From: JACVRW01 sp963812415
Lineage (GTDB): Bacteria; Actinomycetota; Thermoleophilia; Solirubrobacterales; Thermoleophilaceae
Direction: 5' to 3'
DNA length: 64,000 nucleotides
Assembly: GCA_963812415.1 (NCBI GenBank)
Contig: CAWEVH010000010.1
Coordinates: 31,132 to 95,131 of the forward strand
The notes under the pieces are model-generated. The model was not told the DNA's origin. It did not search any database and was given only the letters and a program-made list of their open reading frames with translations. This document shows positions 49,256 to 59,025 of the stretch, piece by piece. Numbering within the stretch: position 1 is the stretch's first letter; each line of letters opens with the position of its first letter. The position numbers and the translations under genes were made by a program.

Positions 49256-50014
49256 GTGCCGAACGCCCCCGCCGCAGCCCGCGCGCTCGAGGTGCTCCAG
49301 CTGCTCGCCCGCCACGCCGCGCCGCTGCCGGCGGCCGCGATCGCCCGCGATCTCGACCTGCCGCGCTCGAGCGTCTACCACCTGCTGGCCGTCCTGCGCG
49401 GTCAGGGCTTCGTGACCCACCTCCCCGAGCAGCGGCGCTACGGGCTCGGCGTGGCGGCCTTCGAGCTCGGCGCGGCGTACTCGCGCCAGGAGCCGCTGCG
49501 CTGGATCGGCCAGACCGCGCTCACGCGCCTGGTGGACGCCACCACCCACTCCGGTCACCTCGCGGTGCTGCACGGCCGCGACGTGCTCTACGTGATCGAG
49601 GAGCGCGCCCCCGGCCGGCCCAGCCTCGTGACCGACGTGGGCGTGCGCCTGCCCGCCCACCTCACCGCCAGCGGGCTCGCGATGCTGGCCGCGCTCCCGC
49701 CCCAGCAGGTGCGCGCGCTGTTCCCGACGCGCGCGGCGTTCGCGCGGCGAGGTGCCCAGGGGCCCAGCTCTCCCGCGGAGCTGCGCCGGCTGCTCGGCGA
49801 GGTGCGGCGCGACGGCCACGCGCAGGAGGACGGCGCCATCACCCCCGGCTTCGCCTCGGTTGCCTCGGCCGTGCTCGACCACACGGGGCACCCGATCGCC
49901 GCGGTGGCGCTGACCTTCCCCGCCACCCAGGTGGAGGCCGGAGCGCGTGCCGCGCTGGCCGTCCAGGTGAGCCGCTCGGCGGCGCGCATCTCACGCCGCA
50001 TCCACGGCCGCTAG
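49256..50014 (+). CDS. IclR-family transcriptional regulator, probable hut regulator
   Basis: 252 aa. The N-terminal winged helix (AARALEVLQLLARHAAPLPA, RDLDLPRSSVYHLLAVLRGQ, GFVTHLPEQRRYGLGVAAFE) is followed by the GAF-like effector domain (LAVLHGRDVLYVIEERAPGR, RLPAHLTASGLAMLAALPPQ, AVLDHTGHPIAAVALTFP). Effectors of this family are small organic acids; here urocanate or a later hut intermediate is the obvious candidate by analogy with hut regulation elsewhere. GTG 49256 lies 9 nt after GACAAT, giving a leaderless start. The divergent arrangement with hutH and the operator in between support direct control of the operon. Inference from context. Confidence 0.88.
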   Translation: MPNAPAAARALEVLQLLARHAAPLPAAAIARDLDLPRSSVYHLLAVLRGQGFVTHLPEQRRYGLGVAAFELGAAYSRQEPLRWIGQTALTRLVDATTHSGHLAVLHGRDVLYVIEERAPGRPSLVTDVGVRLPAHLTASGLAMLAALPPQQVRALFPTRAAFARRGAQGPSSPAELRRLLGEVRRDGHAQEDGAITPGFASVASAVLDHTGHPIAAVALTFPATQVEAGARAALAVQVSRSAARISRRIHGR

Positions 50015-50129
50015 CAGGGCCGGGCCCACTCCGACTCGGGGCGCCGGTTCAGGGCGTCCGCCCGATGTGTCCAGGCCGCCCGGACGCAACCATCGAATCT
50101 GCATGAACAACGAACGAATGGAGAACCTG

Positions 50130-50849
50130 ATGAACGCTCATACCGACACCGCCATCCAAACCTCGCCGAAACGCTCGGCGGGAGCGCGCGTGGTCCTGAT
50201 CGTCGCGTCTGCCGTGGCGGGGGTCACGGCAGCGGCGCTGATCGGCCTCGGCGGCCTGGCCTTCTGGGGCGATGGCCAGAAGGACGAGAGTGGCTATCTC
50301 TCGACCGACACTGGGAGCTTCGAGACCCGTACGCACGCGCTGGCGACCGAGACCCTGGACATCGACCTCGATGGCATCGAGGGGCTCGTCGACTCGACCG
50401 GGCTCGGGGACATCCGTCTCGACGTGGAATCGCAGACGGACGAACCGGTCTTCGTGGGAGTCGCACGGACGGACGAGGTCGACTCCTACCTGCGCGGCGT
50501 CGCGCACAGCAGGGTGGTCGATCTCGAGGTCGACCCGTTCGAGGCGCAGTACGCGCCGCGCGCCGGGTTGAGCCAGCCGGCCGCGCCGGCCGGTGAGCGG
50601 TTCTGGGCGGCGTCCAGCCACGGCGCCGGGCATCAGACCCTGACCTGGGAGATGGAGGACGGCGACTGGTCGGTCGTCGTGATGAACGCCGACGGGTCGC
50701 CGGGCGTGCGCGCCGACGTGAGCGCGGGCGCCAAGGTCCCGTTCCTCGACGAGATCGGCTGGAGCGCTCTCGGCGCAGGTACGTTCCTGCTCCTCACGTC
50801 CGTTGGACTGCTCGTGCTCGGTGTGCGCAGGCCGAGCAGCCGCTCCTAG
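50130..50849 (+). CDS. Two-helix membrane protein with extracytoplasmic domain
   Basis: 239 aa from ATG 50130, with GGAG 6 nt upstream (earlier ATGs at 50103 and 50118 have no ribosome site). Membrane helix 1 is ARVVLIVASAVAGVTAAALI and helix 2 is GWSALGAGTFLLLTSVGLLV, close to the C-terminus. Between them is an extracellular beta-rich domain (TRTHALATETLDIDLDGIEG, RLDVESQTDEPVFVGVARTD, SHGAGHQTLTWEMEDGDWSV). The arrangement is common in actinobacteria, but I know no established function. Lower-GC start region and a cluster of ATGs hint at a different regulation from its neighbours. It may act in envelope stress sensing; that is speculation. Confidence 0.7.
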   Translation: MNAHTDTAIQTSPKRSAGARVVLIVASAVAGVTAAALIGLGGLAFWGDGQKDESGYLSTDTGSFETRTHALATETLDIDLDGIEGLVDSTGLGDIRLDVESQTDEPVFVGVARTDEVDSYLRGVAHSRVVDLEVDPFEAQYAPRAGLSQPAAPAGERFWAASSHGAGHQTLTWEMEDGDWSVVVMNADGSPGVRADVSAGAKVPFLDEIGWSALGAGTFLLLTSVGLLVLGVRRPSSRS

Positions 50850-50897
50850 CCGCGTCCGCGTGGCGAGCCGCCCCAGCGGGCGGCTCGCCGGCGCGGC

Positions 50898-51329
50898 CTA
50901 CAGCCCGAGCTCGCGCAGCGCCTGCTCGGGCTCGCGGAAGCGCTCGTTGCGCAGGAGCTTGCCGTCGGCGAGGGTCCAGATGTGAGCGGTGCACTCGGCA
51001 AGCGGCACGCCGCTGCCCTTCCCGCGTGCGTGCATCGTCATCACGATCAGCACGCGCCCGTCCGACCCCTCGGTGATGCGATCGACCTCGACCCTCCACT
51101 CGTCCCAGGCGGATGCGACGTCCTCGAGGTAGCGACGGATCCCGCCATGGCCGGTGTAGACCCGCCCGCTGATGCCGAGCACGGAGTCGAACTCGATCTG
51201 TGGATGGCAGACGGCCACGGCGGCCTCGACGTCGCCGCTCGTGATCGCCTCGGCGAAGAGGCGGGCGGGTGCCTCGTTGAGCGGTTTCCATGCGGGAATA
51301 GGTCGACTTTCCAGCGCGTGGAGACCCAA
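50898..51329 (-). CDS. SnoaL/NTF2-like domain protein
   Basis: 143 aa. The cone-shaped alpha+beta NTF2 fold is indicated by RLFAEAITSGDVEAAVAVCH, EFDSVLGISGRVYTGHGGIR, RYLEDVASAWDEWRVEVDRI and GRVLIVMTMHARGKGSGVPL, ending ERFREPEQALREL. Members are small ketosteroid-isomerase-like proteins that may isomerise, hydrolyse or only bind small ligands. No partner enzyme is adjacent. The start is uncertain: the frame begins with TTG 51329 and has no clear ribosome site, and an ATG at 51333 is out of frame. Divergent from the SARP-AAA regulator. Confidence 0.75.
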   Translation of the reverse strand: MGLHALESRPIPAWKPLNEAPARLFAEAITSGDVEAAVAVCHPQIEFDSVLGISGRVYTGHGGIRRYLEDVASAWDEWRVEVDRITEGSDGRVLIVMTMHARGKGSGVPLAECTAHIWTLADGKLLRNERFREPEQALRELGL

Positions 51330-51397
51330 TCATGGTCGCATGACCGCGCCCAACGCTCCGCTCCGAACCCGTGTTAGGTTCGATCGAGGACTCGCCG

Positions 51398-54300
51398 ATG
51401 GATTTCCGCATCCTCGGACCGATCGAGGTAATCGATGCTGGGCGACCGCTGGCGATCGGCGGTGCGAAGCAGCGTGCGCTGCTCGGGATGCTGCTGCTGC
51501 ATGCCAACGAGATCGTCTCGAGCGATCGCCTGCTCGAAGAGCTGTGGGGGGAGCGCAGCGGCGAGGACGCTGCGAACGCGCTGTCGGTGGCCGTTTCCCG
51601 TCTGCGCGGCGTTCTCGAGCCGGGTCGTGCGCGAGGCGAGGCGAGCCGGCTGCTCGTCACGCGCTCGCCCGGCTATGAGCTGCGCGTCGACCCGGAGCGC
51701 CTCGACGCCAAGCGGTTCGAGTCGCTCGTGGCCGAGGGGAAGCGCGCGCTCGCGGCCGGGGATCCGAGGTCGGCGCGGGAGGCGCTGGAGGAGGGGCTCG
51801 CTCTCTGGCGCGGCCCGCCGCTGAGCCGAGCTGGCGTACGCATCCTTCGCGCAGGCGGAGATCGCGCGACTCGAGGAGCAGCGGCTCGGCGCCCTCGAGT
51901 ATCGAATCGAGGCGGATCTGGCGCTCGGCCGCGGGGAGGAGGTCATCGGCGAGCTCGAGGCCCTCGTCGCGCGGGAGCCCCTCCGGGAGCGCCCGCGTGG
52001 GCTGCTGATGCTGGCCCTCTACCGCTCGGCTCGCCAAGCCGACGCGCTCGCCGCCTATCAGGCCGCTCGTGCCGAGCTCGTCGGGGAGCTCGGCATCGAG
52101 CCGGGCCGTCAGCTCCGCGAGCTGCACCAGGCGATTCTCGAGCAGGATCCGGAGCTCGACCTCACCGCAAAGCCGGAACCGGAGCCGGAGTCCCCGCAGC
52201 GCGGCTTCGTCGGACGGGAGCGCGAGCTGGCCGAGCTCGTGGACGGCCTTGCGGGCGCGATGGCCGGGCGCGGGAGGCTGTTCCTGCTCGCCGGCGAGCC
52301 GGGCATCGGGAAGAGCCGCCTGACCGAGGAGCTGGCGGCGCACGCACGGGCGCGCGGGGCGCGCGTCCTCGTCGGCCGTTGCTGGGAGGCCGGCGGCGCT
52401 CCCGCGTACTGGCCGTGGGTGCAGTCGCTACGGCCATACGTCCGGTCAGCGGACGAGGAGACGCTCGGATCCCAACTCCGCGATGGAGCGGCCGATGTGG
52501 CCCAGCTTCTGCCCGAGCTCCGCGACGTCCTGGCCGACCTGCCGCCCGCGTCACCTCTGGACTCGCCCGACGCCCGCTTCCGGCTGTTCGACTCGATGAC
52601 CGCTTTCCTGAAGCTGGCCGCGGCCGAGCGACCGCTGGTGCTGGTGCTCGACGACCTGCACGCGGCGGACGAGCCCTCGCTGCTCCTGCTGCAGTTCGTC
52701 GCGCGCGAGCTCGGCGAGAGCCGGCTGATGATCATCTGCCCCTATCGGGACATCGACCCGGCCCTTGCGGATCCGCTGACCGCGACCCTCACGGAGCTCG
52801 CCCGCGAGCCTGTCACGCGCACGCTCGCGCTCGGCGGCCTCGACGAGGCGGACGTCGCCGAGTACATCCAGATCGCCGCACCGGACGCGTCCGCCCAGAG
52901 CCTCGCCCCCGCGGTCTACGCCGAGACCGAGGGGAATCCGCTCTTCGTCGGCGAGATCGTGCGCCTGCTCACGGAGGAACGGCGCCTCGAAGCTGAGCCC
53001 GGAACGCCGCCGCTGGTGATCCCGCAGAGCGTGAGGGAGGTGATTGGCCGTCGCCTTCGCAACCTCTCGGACGAGTGCCGTCATCTGCTCACCCTGGCTT
53101 CAGTGCTCGGGCGCGAGTTCGATCTCGATGCCCTGGCGCGCGTCAGCCGGCTCGACCTCGAGGCCGTCCTCCGGTTGCTCGACGAGGCGATCGACGCGCG
53201 CGTCGTCACCGAGATTCCCGACGCCGTCGGTCGGCTGCGATTCGCCCACGCGTTGATCCGGGATGCCGCCTACCACGGTCCTGCGAGGAGTCGCCGCCTG
53301 CAGCTCCATCGGCAGGTCGGAGAGGCTCTCGAGGATCTCTACTCCGCCGACCTCGAGCCCCACCTCGCTGAGCTGGCACACCACTTCTTCGAGTCGGCCG
53401 CCGCGGGCGACGGGGGCAAGGCGGTCCAGTACGCACAGCGTGCCGGGCGGCGCGCGGTCGCACTGCTCGCCTACGAGGAGGGAGTGCGTCTCTACCAGAT
53501 GGCGCTCCAGGCGCTTGGGCCGGACGGCTCGGACAGCCAACCTCGTTGCGAGCTGCTGCTCGCGCTCGCGGACGCCCAGGGACGGGCTGGGCACGGTCCG
53601 GCGGCCAAGGCGACGTTCCTGCGCGCGGCCGACCTGGCCCGTGCGGCGGGGCTTACGGAGATGCTCGCCCGCGCAGCCGCCGGCTACGGGGGGAGGTTCC
53701 TGTGGACGCACGCCATTTCGGACGAGCGGCTCGTCCCCCTGCTCGAGGACGGGCTCAGCCGCCTTGGGCGAGGCCGACAGCGTGCTACGGGTCCAGCTGC
53801 TCTCGCGGCTCGGCGCGGCGCTTCGGCACGGACCCACACGAGAGCGCCGCGAGCGCACGTGCGAGGAGGCGATCCGAGATCGCGCGCAGGCTCGACGACC
53901 CGGCCACGCTCGCCTATGCGCTCGCCGCCGCGGCGGCCGCCCTCCACGGACCCCACACCGCACCGCGAGAGGGTTCGACGGAGGGGGATGAGATCGTCTG
54001 CGCTCGCGATCAGGACCGGAGACGGAGAGCGGCTGTTCGACGGGCACGAACACTGCTTCTGGGCGGCCTGGGAGCTCGGTGACCCCGCTCGCCGCGCGAG
54101 CGAGCTGGCGTCGCTGACCCGCATCGCCAACGAGTTGAGCCAGCCCGCCCAGCTCTGGATGCTCGCCACGGCGCAGGCAACGCTCGCCATGGCGCAGGGC
54201 CGGTTGGCGGAGGCCGCGGAGCTGATCGAGCGCGCGGCCGAGGCCGGCGAACGGGCCTCGAGTGGGAAGCGACGGCGGCGCGCAAGATCCAGCTCTTCCT

Positions 54301-54886
54301 GCTTCGTCGCGAGCGCGGACAGCTTGACGGCCTCGACCTGGAGATCCGGGACTCCGCCCACGAGTTTCCGTCGCCGCTCATGCACGGCGCCGTCCTGGCT
54401 CAGGTCTACGCCTGCCAGGGTCGCGCCGACGAGGCGGGCACCCTGCTCGACGAGCTCATGAGCCACGACCTCGCGAGCTGGCACGTCGACGAGGAGTGGC
54501 TCGTGAGCGTCTGTCTGCTTGCCGAGAGCTGCGTGCTCCTCGGACGATCCGAGCCCGCGGCGCCCCTCTACGACCTTCTCCTGCCCTACGGCTCGCTCAA
54601 CGCGGTCGGCGTGCCCGAGCTCGCGCTCGGCTCCACGAGCCGGCAGCTCGGCATCCTCGCGGCCCAGCTGGGGCGCGCCGACGACGCGCTGGATCACTTC
54701 GAGGAGGCCCTGCGGATGAACGAGCTGATGGGCGCGCGACCGGAGCTTGCACGCACGCAGGAGGATTGCGCCCGCCTCCTGCGTGCGCGCGGCGGAAGGG
54801 GAGACCGGGCCCGCGCGGAGTCGCTGCTCGCGGAAGCCCACGCGAGCTACGACGAGCTCGGCATCCACGCCGCAGCTCGTGGCTAG
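51398..54886 (+). pseudogene. SARP-type regulator with BTAD, AAA ATPase and TPR domains, several frame breaks
   Basis: ATG 51398 starts an OmpR-type DNA-binding domain (MDFRILGPIEVIDAGRPLAI, SSDRLLEELWGERSGEDAAN, VTRSPGYELRVDPERLDAKR) and a BTAD domain that breaks at CTGAGCCGAG (51821-51830, one surplus C). Then come ALYRSARQADALAAYQAARA, the AAA domain with Walker A LLAGEPGIGKSRL and Walker B LVLVLDDLHAADEPSLLLL, and winged-helix and TPR modules. Further single-base breaks occur near 53760, 53874, several within 53950-54005, and 54256, after which the C-terminal TPRs (LLDELMSHDLASWHVDEEWL) run to a TAG at 54884. The restored protein would be about 1,160 aa, a STAND-like ATP-dependent activator resembling AfsR. 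Its target genes are unknown; GTGTTAGGTT (51371-51380) precedes it. Confidence 0.8.
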
Positions 54887-55024
54887 CGCCCAGCCAGGCT
54901 CTTATCCTGCTCGGCCGCGACCGCGCTCGACGACGACACGCCGGGGACGGGCCAGGCATTCCGATCGGCGCGCTCGGGTAGGTCACCTCGGGAGGCATGG
55001 GGGCAATCGGTCCGTTACCTAGAC

Positions 55025-55579
55025 GTGTGGTCTCTGTCTGACGAATCGCTCCTCGCGGGCCTCGCCTCGGGCGATCCGGAGGCCGCGACGGCCTTCGTGC
55101 GGCGCTTCCAGGGGCGGGTCTTCGGCCTGGCGCTCACGATGCTGGGCGATCCCGAGACTGCGCGCGACGTGACCCAGGAGACCTTTGTCCGCGCCTGGAG
55201 GTATGCGGGGGGCTATGACCCCCGACGCGGGGAGGTTGCGATCTGGCTCCTGACGATCGCCCGCAACGCGGCCCACAACTCCCGGAGGCTGAGGCGCGAC
55301 GAGCCCCTCGAGCCGCAGCAGATCGTCAGCATGGAGCGATTCGGCGGCGACGACCCGGCCGACCGGGCGGCGGCGACCCAGGAGCGCGAGCAGCTGCTGG
55401 AGGCGATCGCCGTGCTGCCCGAGCAGCAGCGGCGGGCGCTCGTGCTTGCCGCGTTCGGGGGGCGGACGGCGCGCGAGATCTCGGGGATCGAGGGGATTCC
55501 GGTTGGCACCGCCAAGACCCGCATCCGCTCGGCCCTGCTGCGGCTCCGTTCCGAGTTGGAGGTCGGCCTTGAGCGATGA
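55025..55579 (+). CDS. ECF-family RNA polymerase sigma factor
   Basis: 184 aa. Region 2 is clear (FVRRFQGRVFGLALTMLGDP, ETARDVTQETFVRAWRYAGG, WLLTIARNAAHNSRR), followed by a flexible linker and region 4 with the HTH (IAVLPEQQRRALVLAAFGGR, EISGIEGIPVGTAKTRIRSA, LLRLRSEL). It directs RNA polymerase to a small regulon and is held inactive by the anti-sigma factor encoded next. The stop overlaps the anti-sigma start by 11 nt, so they are coupled. GTG start. The tail after region 4 is short, so this is a minimal ECF rather than an extended type. Confidence 0.92.
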   Translation: MWSLSDESLLAGLASGDPEAATAFVRRFQGRVFGLALTMLGDPETARDVTQETFVRAWRYAGGYDPRRGEVAIWLLTIARNAAHNSRRLRRDEPLEPQQIVSMERFGGDDPADRAAATQEREQLLEAIAVLPEQQRRALVLAAFGGRTAREISGIEGIPVGTAKTRIRSALLRLRSELEVGLER

Positions 55580-56273
55580 CCCGCGCTGCGACGAGGTGCT
55601 CGAGCTCGAGGCGGAGATCGCGCTCGGCATCGCCGACGGCGAGGAGCGCGCGCGGGCACTGGAGCACGCGTCCAGCTGTCCGCGCTGTCGCCGCCGGTTG
55701 GCCGAGCTCTCGGAGCTGGCCGACGAGCTGCTGCTCCTTGCGCCCGTGGTCGAGCCGCCGGCCGGCCTCGAGTCCGACGTCGTCGAGCGGCTGCGCCGCG
55801 AGTGGAGCCCGCGCCGGCAGTGGGCGCTGCCGCGCCCGGCGCGAGCCGTCGCCGCGATCGCCGCGGTGCTCGTCGCCGTCGCGGCCGCGCTCGCCGGGAT
55901 GTACGTCGCGGGCGATGACGTCCGCCACGATGCCGCGCTCTACCGGAACGTCCTCCAGGAGGCGAACGGCAGCTACTTCGGGGCGTTGCCGTTGCGCGAG
56001 CCGGGCGGCCGCCGCCGCGGACTCCTGTTCGGCTATGCCGGCTCGCCCTCCTGGATGTTCGTGCTCGTGCGGGGCGTCGAGGGCTCCGGGCGCTGGCGGG
56101 TCGAGCTGCGCACCGACCGCGGGGCGCGGCTCGGGCTCGGCTCCTTCGAGGTCGATGGCGGCCGGGGCAGCTTCGGGCGAGCGCTTCCCGTGCCATTGCG
56201 CGAGGTCGAGCGCGTGGTGCTCTCGGAGGCCTCCGGTGCTGGACGCCTCACGGCCGTTTCGCGGCGGCGGTAG
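55569..56273 (+). CDS. Membrane-bound zinc-binding anti-sigma factor
   Basis: 234 aa from TTG 55569 (TTGAGCGATGA, inside the sigma gene). The cytoplasmic anti-sigma domain has the ZAS motif ARALEHASSCPRCRRRLAEL (His-x3-Cys-x2-Cys). One membrane helix (RAVAAIAAVLVAVAAALAGM) leads to an extracytoplasmic domain (ALYRNVLQEANGSYFGALPL, GSPSWMFVLVRGVEGSGRWR) that probably senses an envelope signal. Release of the partner sigma factor by proteolysis or zinc loss is the known mechanism in this family. TTG is chosen because it gives overlap typical of sigma/anti-sigma pairs and the protein opens as usual just before the acidic first helix. Confidence 0.85.
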   Translation: MSDDPRCDEVLELEAEIALGIADGEERARALEHASSCPRCRRRLAELSELADELLLLAPVVEPPAGLESDVVERLRREWSPRRQWALPRPARAVAAIAAVLVAVAAALAGMYVAGDDVRHDAALYRNVLQEANGSYFGALPLREPGGRRRGLLFGYAGSPSWMFVLVRGVEGSGRWRVELRTDRGARLGLGSFEVDGGRGSFGRALPVPLREVERVVLSEASGAGRLTAVSRRR

Positions 56274-56286
56274 CGCCGTCGGTGCG

Positions 56287-57846
56287 CTACCGCCGGAACA
56301 CTTCGAAGATCGCCCCCTTCGACACGGAGACCACGAACAGATTGCCGTTCGGCCCGGTCTCGATGTCGGTGCCGACCCCGAAGTCCCTTCCGATCAGGAG
56401 GCTCTCGCTCTCGGTGATGTCGTGCTTCGCGGTGTTGTCGGCCACGCGATCCTCGAGCCTCGGATCGTCAACGGCGATATTGCGCCGGTTGCCGGTGAGA
56501 TCGAAGCGGAAGAGGTATCCGCCCACCGTCAGCGGGGTGGCGGCGCCGACGAACAGGTCGCCCGCGAACTGCGGTCCGAGCCCCCGCCCCTTGACGAAGC
56601 CGATCGCAGCCGGCGGCACCGCGAACTTCCAGCTGAACTCCGGATCGCTGTAGCGCGACCCCGGCAGGCCGAACATGCGGGCGCGCGCCTCGGCGGCGGT
56701 GTCCGCGATGTTCGACGGTGGCCAGCGAAGCTGCTGCAGCCCAGCGCCGGGGATCCCACCGGACGGCGGCAGCGCGAGCTCGATCGCCTTGAACTGCTCG
56801 ATCCGGTCGATCGGACCCATGACCTGGATCCAGCCCCCGTTCATGCCGCGCTCCACGCGGTTCAGCTCGTCGAACGCGTCATCCGCGTTCTGCTGGTCCC
56901 AGAGGTTGCCCGAGACCGGGTCGAACGCCATCCCGAAGCTGTTGCGGACGCCGTAGGCGAACAGCCGCTGCACGTTCGCACCGGTCTCCCCGCCGATCGT
57001 GGCCCCGGCGCTGAAGAAGGGGTTGTCGACGGGCGTGGTCCCGTCGTCGTTGAGACGCAGGATCGCTCCCGAGAGGTGCGCGTCGTCCGGGGCCGGGCCG
57101 CCGAACTGGTCGTCCGCCAGCACGCCGGCGGCGCAGCCTGGCTGTGGCCCGCACGGGAGGTTCTGGAGCGCGCCACGCCTGCCCAGGTCGCCGACGATCA
57201 CGTACAGCTTGCCGTCCGGGCCAAAGGCGATCACCCCGCCGTCGTGGTTGGCCCGCGCCGGCTGGGCGGCGTCGTTCTGACCTGGTGGCTCGGGGGCGCC
57301 GTCGTTCTGGAAGGAACGCAGCTTGACCAGGTTCTGGTCGAAGGTGAGCGCGGATCCCGTCCACTCGAAACGGTCGACCCGGTTTCCGAGCAGCGGGACC
57401 TCCAGCAGGTTGTCGGTGTCCGGCGGGCCTGAGATCGCCCCCGGGGCGTCCGAGCACTCGGTCTCCTCCGGGAAGAACGGGTCGGCGTCGAGCGCGGCCG
57501 TGCTGCGGCAGCTCCAGTACAGGTAGACGCCCGGGTTCTCCGGGAAGTTCGGATGGAGGGCGATGCCCAGCAGCCCACGCTCGGAGCCGAAGTTGACGGA
57601 GAGGTCGAGCACCGTGCCCTGAACCTCGCCGTCGACGACGCGCTTGACCTGGCCGGTGTTCTTCTCGATGACGAGCAGATCGTTGCGGCCGAGGAAGGCG
57701 ATGCTCGACGGGGTCACGAGACCGTCGACCACGGTTCGGACATCCAGTCGCGGATGGAGCATCGTCGGCTCCTGGGCGAGCACGGGTTGCGAGCTCGTCA
57801 GGACCAACACCAGCACGGATACGACGAGCGAGACGAAGCGGCGCAC
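56287..57846 (-). CDS. Secreted PQQ-dependent sugar dehydrogenase family (glucose/sorbosone dehydrogenase) protein
   Basis: 519 aa. A signal peptide (RRFVSLVVSVLVLVLTSSQP, cleaved near VLAQ) is followed by a six-bladed propeller of the GSDH family: VVDGLVTPSSIAFLGRNDLL, ERGLLGIALHPNFPENPGVY, NHDGGVIAFGPDGKLYVIVG, LFAYGVRNSFGMAFDPVSGN (Arg-Asn PQQ region) and GGYLFRFDLTG. Extra cysteines (YLYWSCRST, ETECSD, LPCGPQPGCAAG) probably form disulfides. It would oxidise a sugar or aldose outside the cell with PQQ, though many family members have unknown substrates and PQQ genes are not in this window. GTG start with GGGAGG upstream. Convergent with the anti-sigma gene. Confidence 0.85.
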   Translation of the reverse strand: MRRFVSLVVSVLVLVLTSSQPVLAQEPTMLHPRLDVRTVVDGLVTPSSIAFLGRNDLLVIEKNTGQVKRVVDGEVQGTVLDLSVNFGSERGLLGIALHPNFPENPGVYLYWSCRSTAALDADPFFPEETECSDAPGAISGPPDTDNLLEVPLLGNRVDRFEWTGSALTFDQNLVKLRSFQNDGAPEPPGQNDAAQPARANHDGGVIAFGPDGKLYVIVGDLGRRGALQNLPCGPQPGCAAGVLADDQFGGPAPDDAHLSGAILRLNDDGTTPVDNPFFSAGATIGGETGANVQRLFAYGVRNSFGMAFDPVSGNLWDQQNADDAFDELNRVERGMNGGWIQVMGPIDRIEQFKAIELALPPSGGIPGAGLQQLRWPPSNIADTAAEARARMFGLPGSRYSDPEFSWKFAVPPAAIGFVKGRGLGPQFAGDLFVGAATPLTVGGYLFRFDLTGNRRNIAVDDPRLEDRVADNTAKHDITESESLLIGRDFGVGTDIETGPNGNLFVVSVSKGAIFEVFRR

Positions 57847-58005
57847 GATCGGGAGCCTCCCTTCAAAGGGCTCGCGGGGCGGAGATGTCGATTTGACCCT
57901 TCAGCCGGTAATACCCGCCGAACGCGGCAAGGGATTGGCCCGCGTGGTGGCCGCGCGCCGGGCTGGGTGAGGGCGCGGTTCGGGCTGCATCGGCCGTCGA
58001 GGCTC

Positions 58006-58052
58006 GCGAGGGTTACGTTGACCGCGCCATAGGCGGTCAACGTAACGCTCGC
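58006..58052 (-). terminator. Strong hairpin just after the lipoprotein stop
   Basis: GTTACGTTGACCGC (58012-58025) pairs perfectly with GCGGTCAACGTAAC (58033-58046) around a 7-nt loop, and GCGAG (58006-58010) pairs with CTCGC (58048-58052) outside one mismatch. That makes 19 bp in all. It starts 3 nt after the stop of the minus-strand lipoprotein gene, and there is no T-tract. Terminator is the simplest reading; the long exact palindrome GTTACGTTGAC could also be a regulator site. Confidence 0.6.
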
Positions 58053-58054
58053 GG

Positions 58055-58972
58055 TCAGTCGCCCAGCTCGAACCGGATCTGGTCGCTGAAGCTCTCGAGC
58101 CCGGACGCGTTGGTCGCGTCCGCCCAGGCCTTGCCATGAACAACACAGCCCGGGCGGAGCTCGAGACGCACCCGCGCTCGGCGCGTGCGCTCGCTCGGGG
58201 CCAGCGCGCCGGGCGGCAGCCGGACGCGGGCGATCTCGGCCGGGGGGAAGTGGTGCACCCGTCGCGTGACCTTCCCACGGCCGGGCGCGGGACCCCGGCA
58301 TACCTGCCGATAGGTCAGCGACGCCCGAATCCGGCCAGTCCCGCCGTCGCGGTCGCGGATCAGCGCGGTGAGACCGACTGACGGCCCGGCCAGCCGAATC
58401 GGCGGGTCCCGGTCAGCGCGCACGGGCGCCGTCGAGCTGACCACCCGCCCCCCGCTGCGCAGCAGGAGGATCGCGGTGGGCGGCGTGCGGTCGCGCGCCG
58501 GCACCCGAACGTCGCCCGCCGAGCGCGGGCGGCCTTCCGACGGCCGGCGCGACGCCACGATCTCGGTCTCCCACGGCTCGGCGCTCCCGGCCCTCGCCGT
58601 CAGGCGGAAGGTCGCGCTCCCGCGGCGCGGCAGGTCCGGCAGCACCGCGGCGAACGTCCCGTCCGGGGCGACGTTCACGCGAGCCACCCGAGCGCCCGCC
58701 TCGTCGACGAGCTCGATCGCCGCCGAGGCCGGCTCGACCGTGCCGGTGACGGTCGCGGTGGCGCCGCCGGCGCGAACCAGGTAGCGGTCGGCGCCGTGCC
58801 CTCCACGCGTGCCGGCGTCCGGCGGTCCGGTCTGGCTGCGCTCGAGGTTCAGTGAGCCCTCCACCTGCCGTACGGGCGTCGTGCGCTCGGCGCCACGGTC
58901 GTCGCCCTCCTGGCATCCCGCGAGGAGAACGACGGCGAGGAGCGCGAGTCGCGCACGAGGCGGCATCGGCAT
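58055..58972 (-). CDS. Lipoprotein with Ig-like and C-terminal beta domains
   Basis: 305 aa from ATG 58972. The signal (ARLALLAVVLLAGCQEG) ends in a lipobox LAGC, so Cys is probably lipidated. After a charged linker there is a carboxypeptidase-regulatory-like or Ig-like module (ATATVTGTVEPASAAIELVD, ARVARVNVAPDGTFAAVLPD) and a second beta domain (PPTAILLLRSGGRVVSSTAP, RLAGPSVGLTALIRDRDGGT, ARVRLELRPGCVVHGKAWAD). No catalytic residues are apparent. Likely a surface protein that binds a partner or polymer. I do not recognise a named family. The stop is followed at once by a strong hairpin. Confidence 0.7.
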   Translation of the reverse strand: MPMPPRARLALLAVVLLAGCQEGDDRGAERTTPVRQVEGSLNLERSQTGPPDAGTRGGHGADRYLVRAGGATATVTGTVEPASAAIELVDEAGARVARVNVAPDGTFAAVLPDLPRRGSATFRLTARAGSAEPWETEIVASRRPSEGRPRSAGDVRVPARDRTPPTAILLLRSGGRVVSSTAPVRADRDPPIRLAGPSVGLTALIRDRDGGTGRIRASLTYRQVCRGPAPGRGKVTRRVHHFPPAEIARVRLPPGALAPSERTRRARVRLELRPGCVVHGKAWADATNASGLESFSDQIRFELGD

Positions 58973-59025
58973 GGGGCGCGACGATAGGCGCGCCGCGGCC
59001 CGGTCGTGAGAAGACCCGCGGTCGC

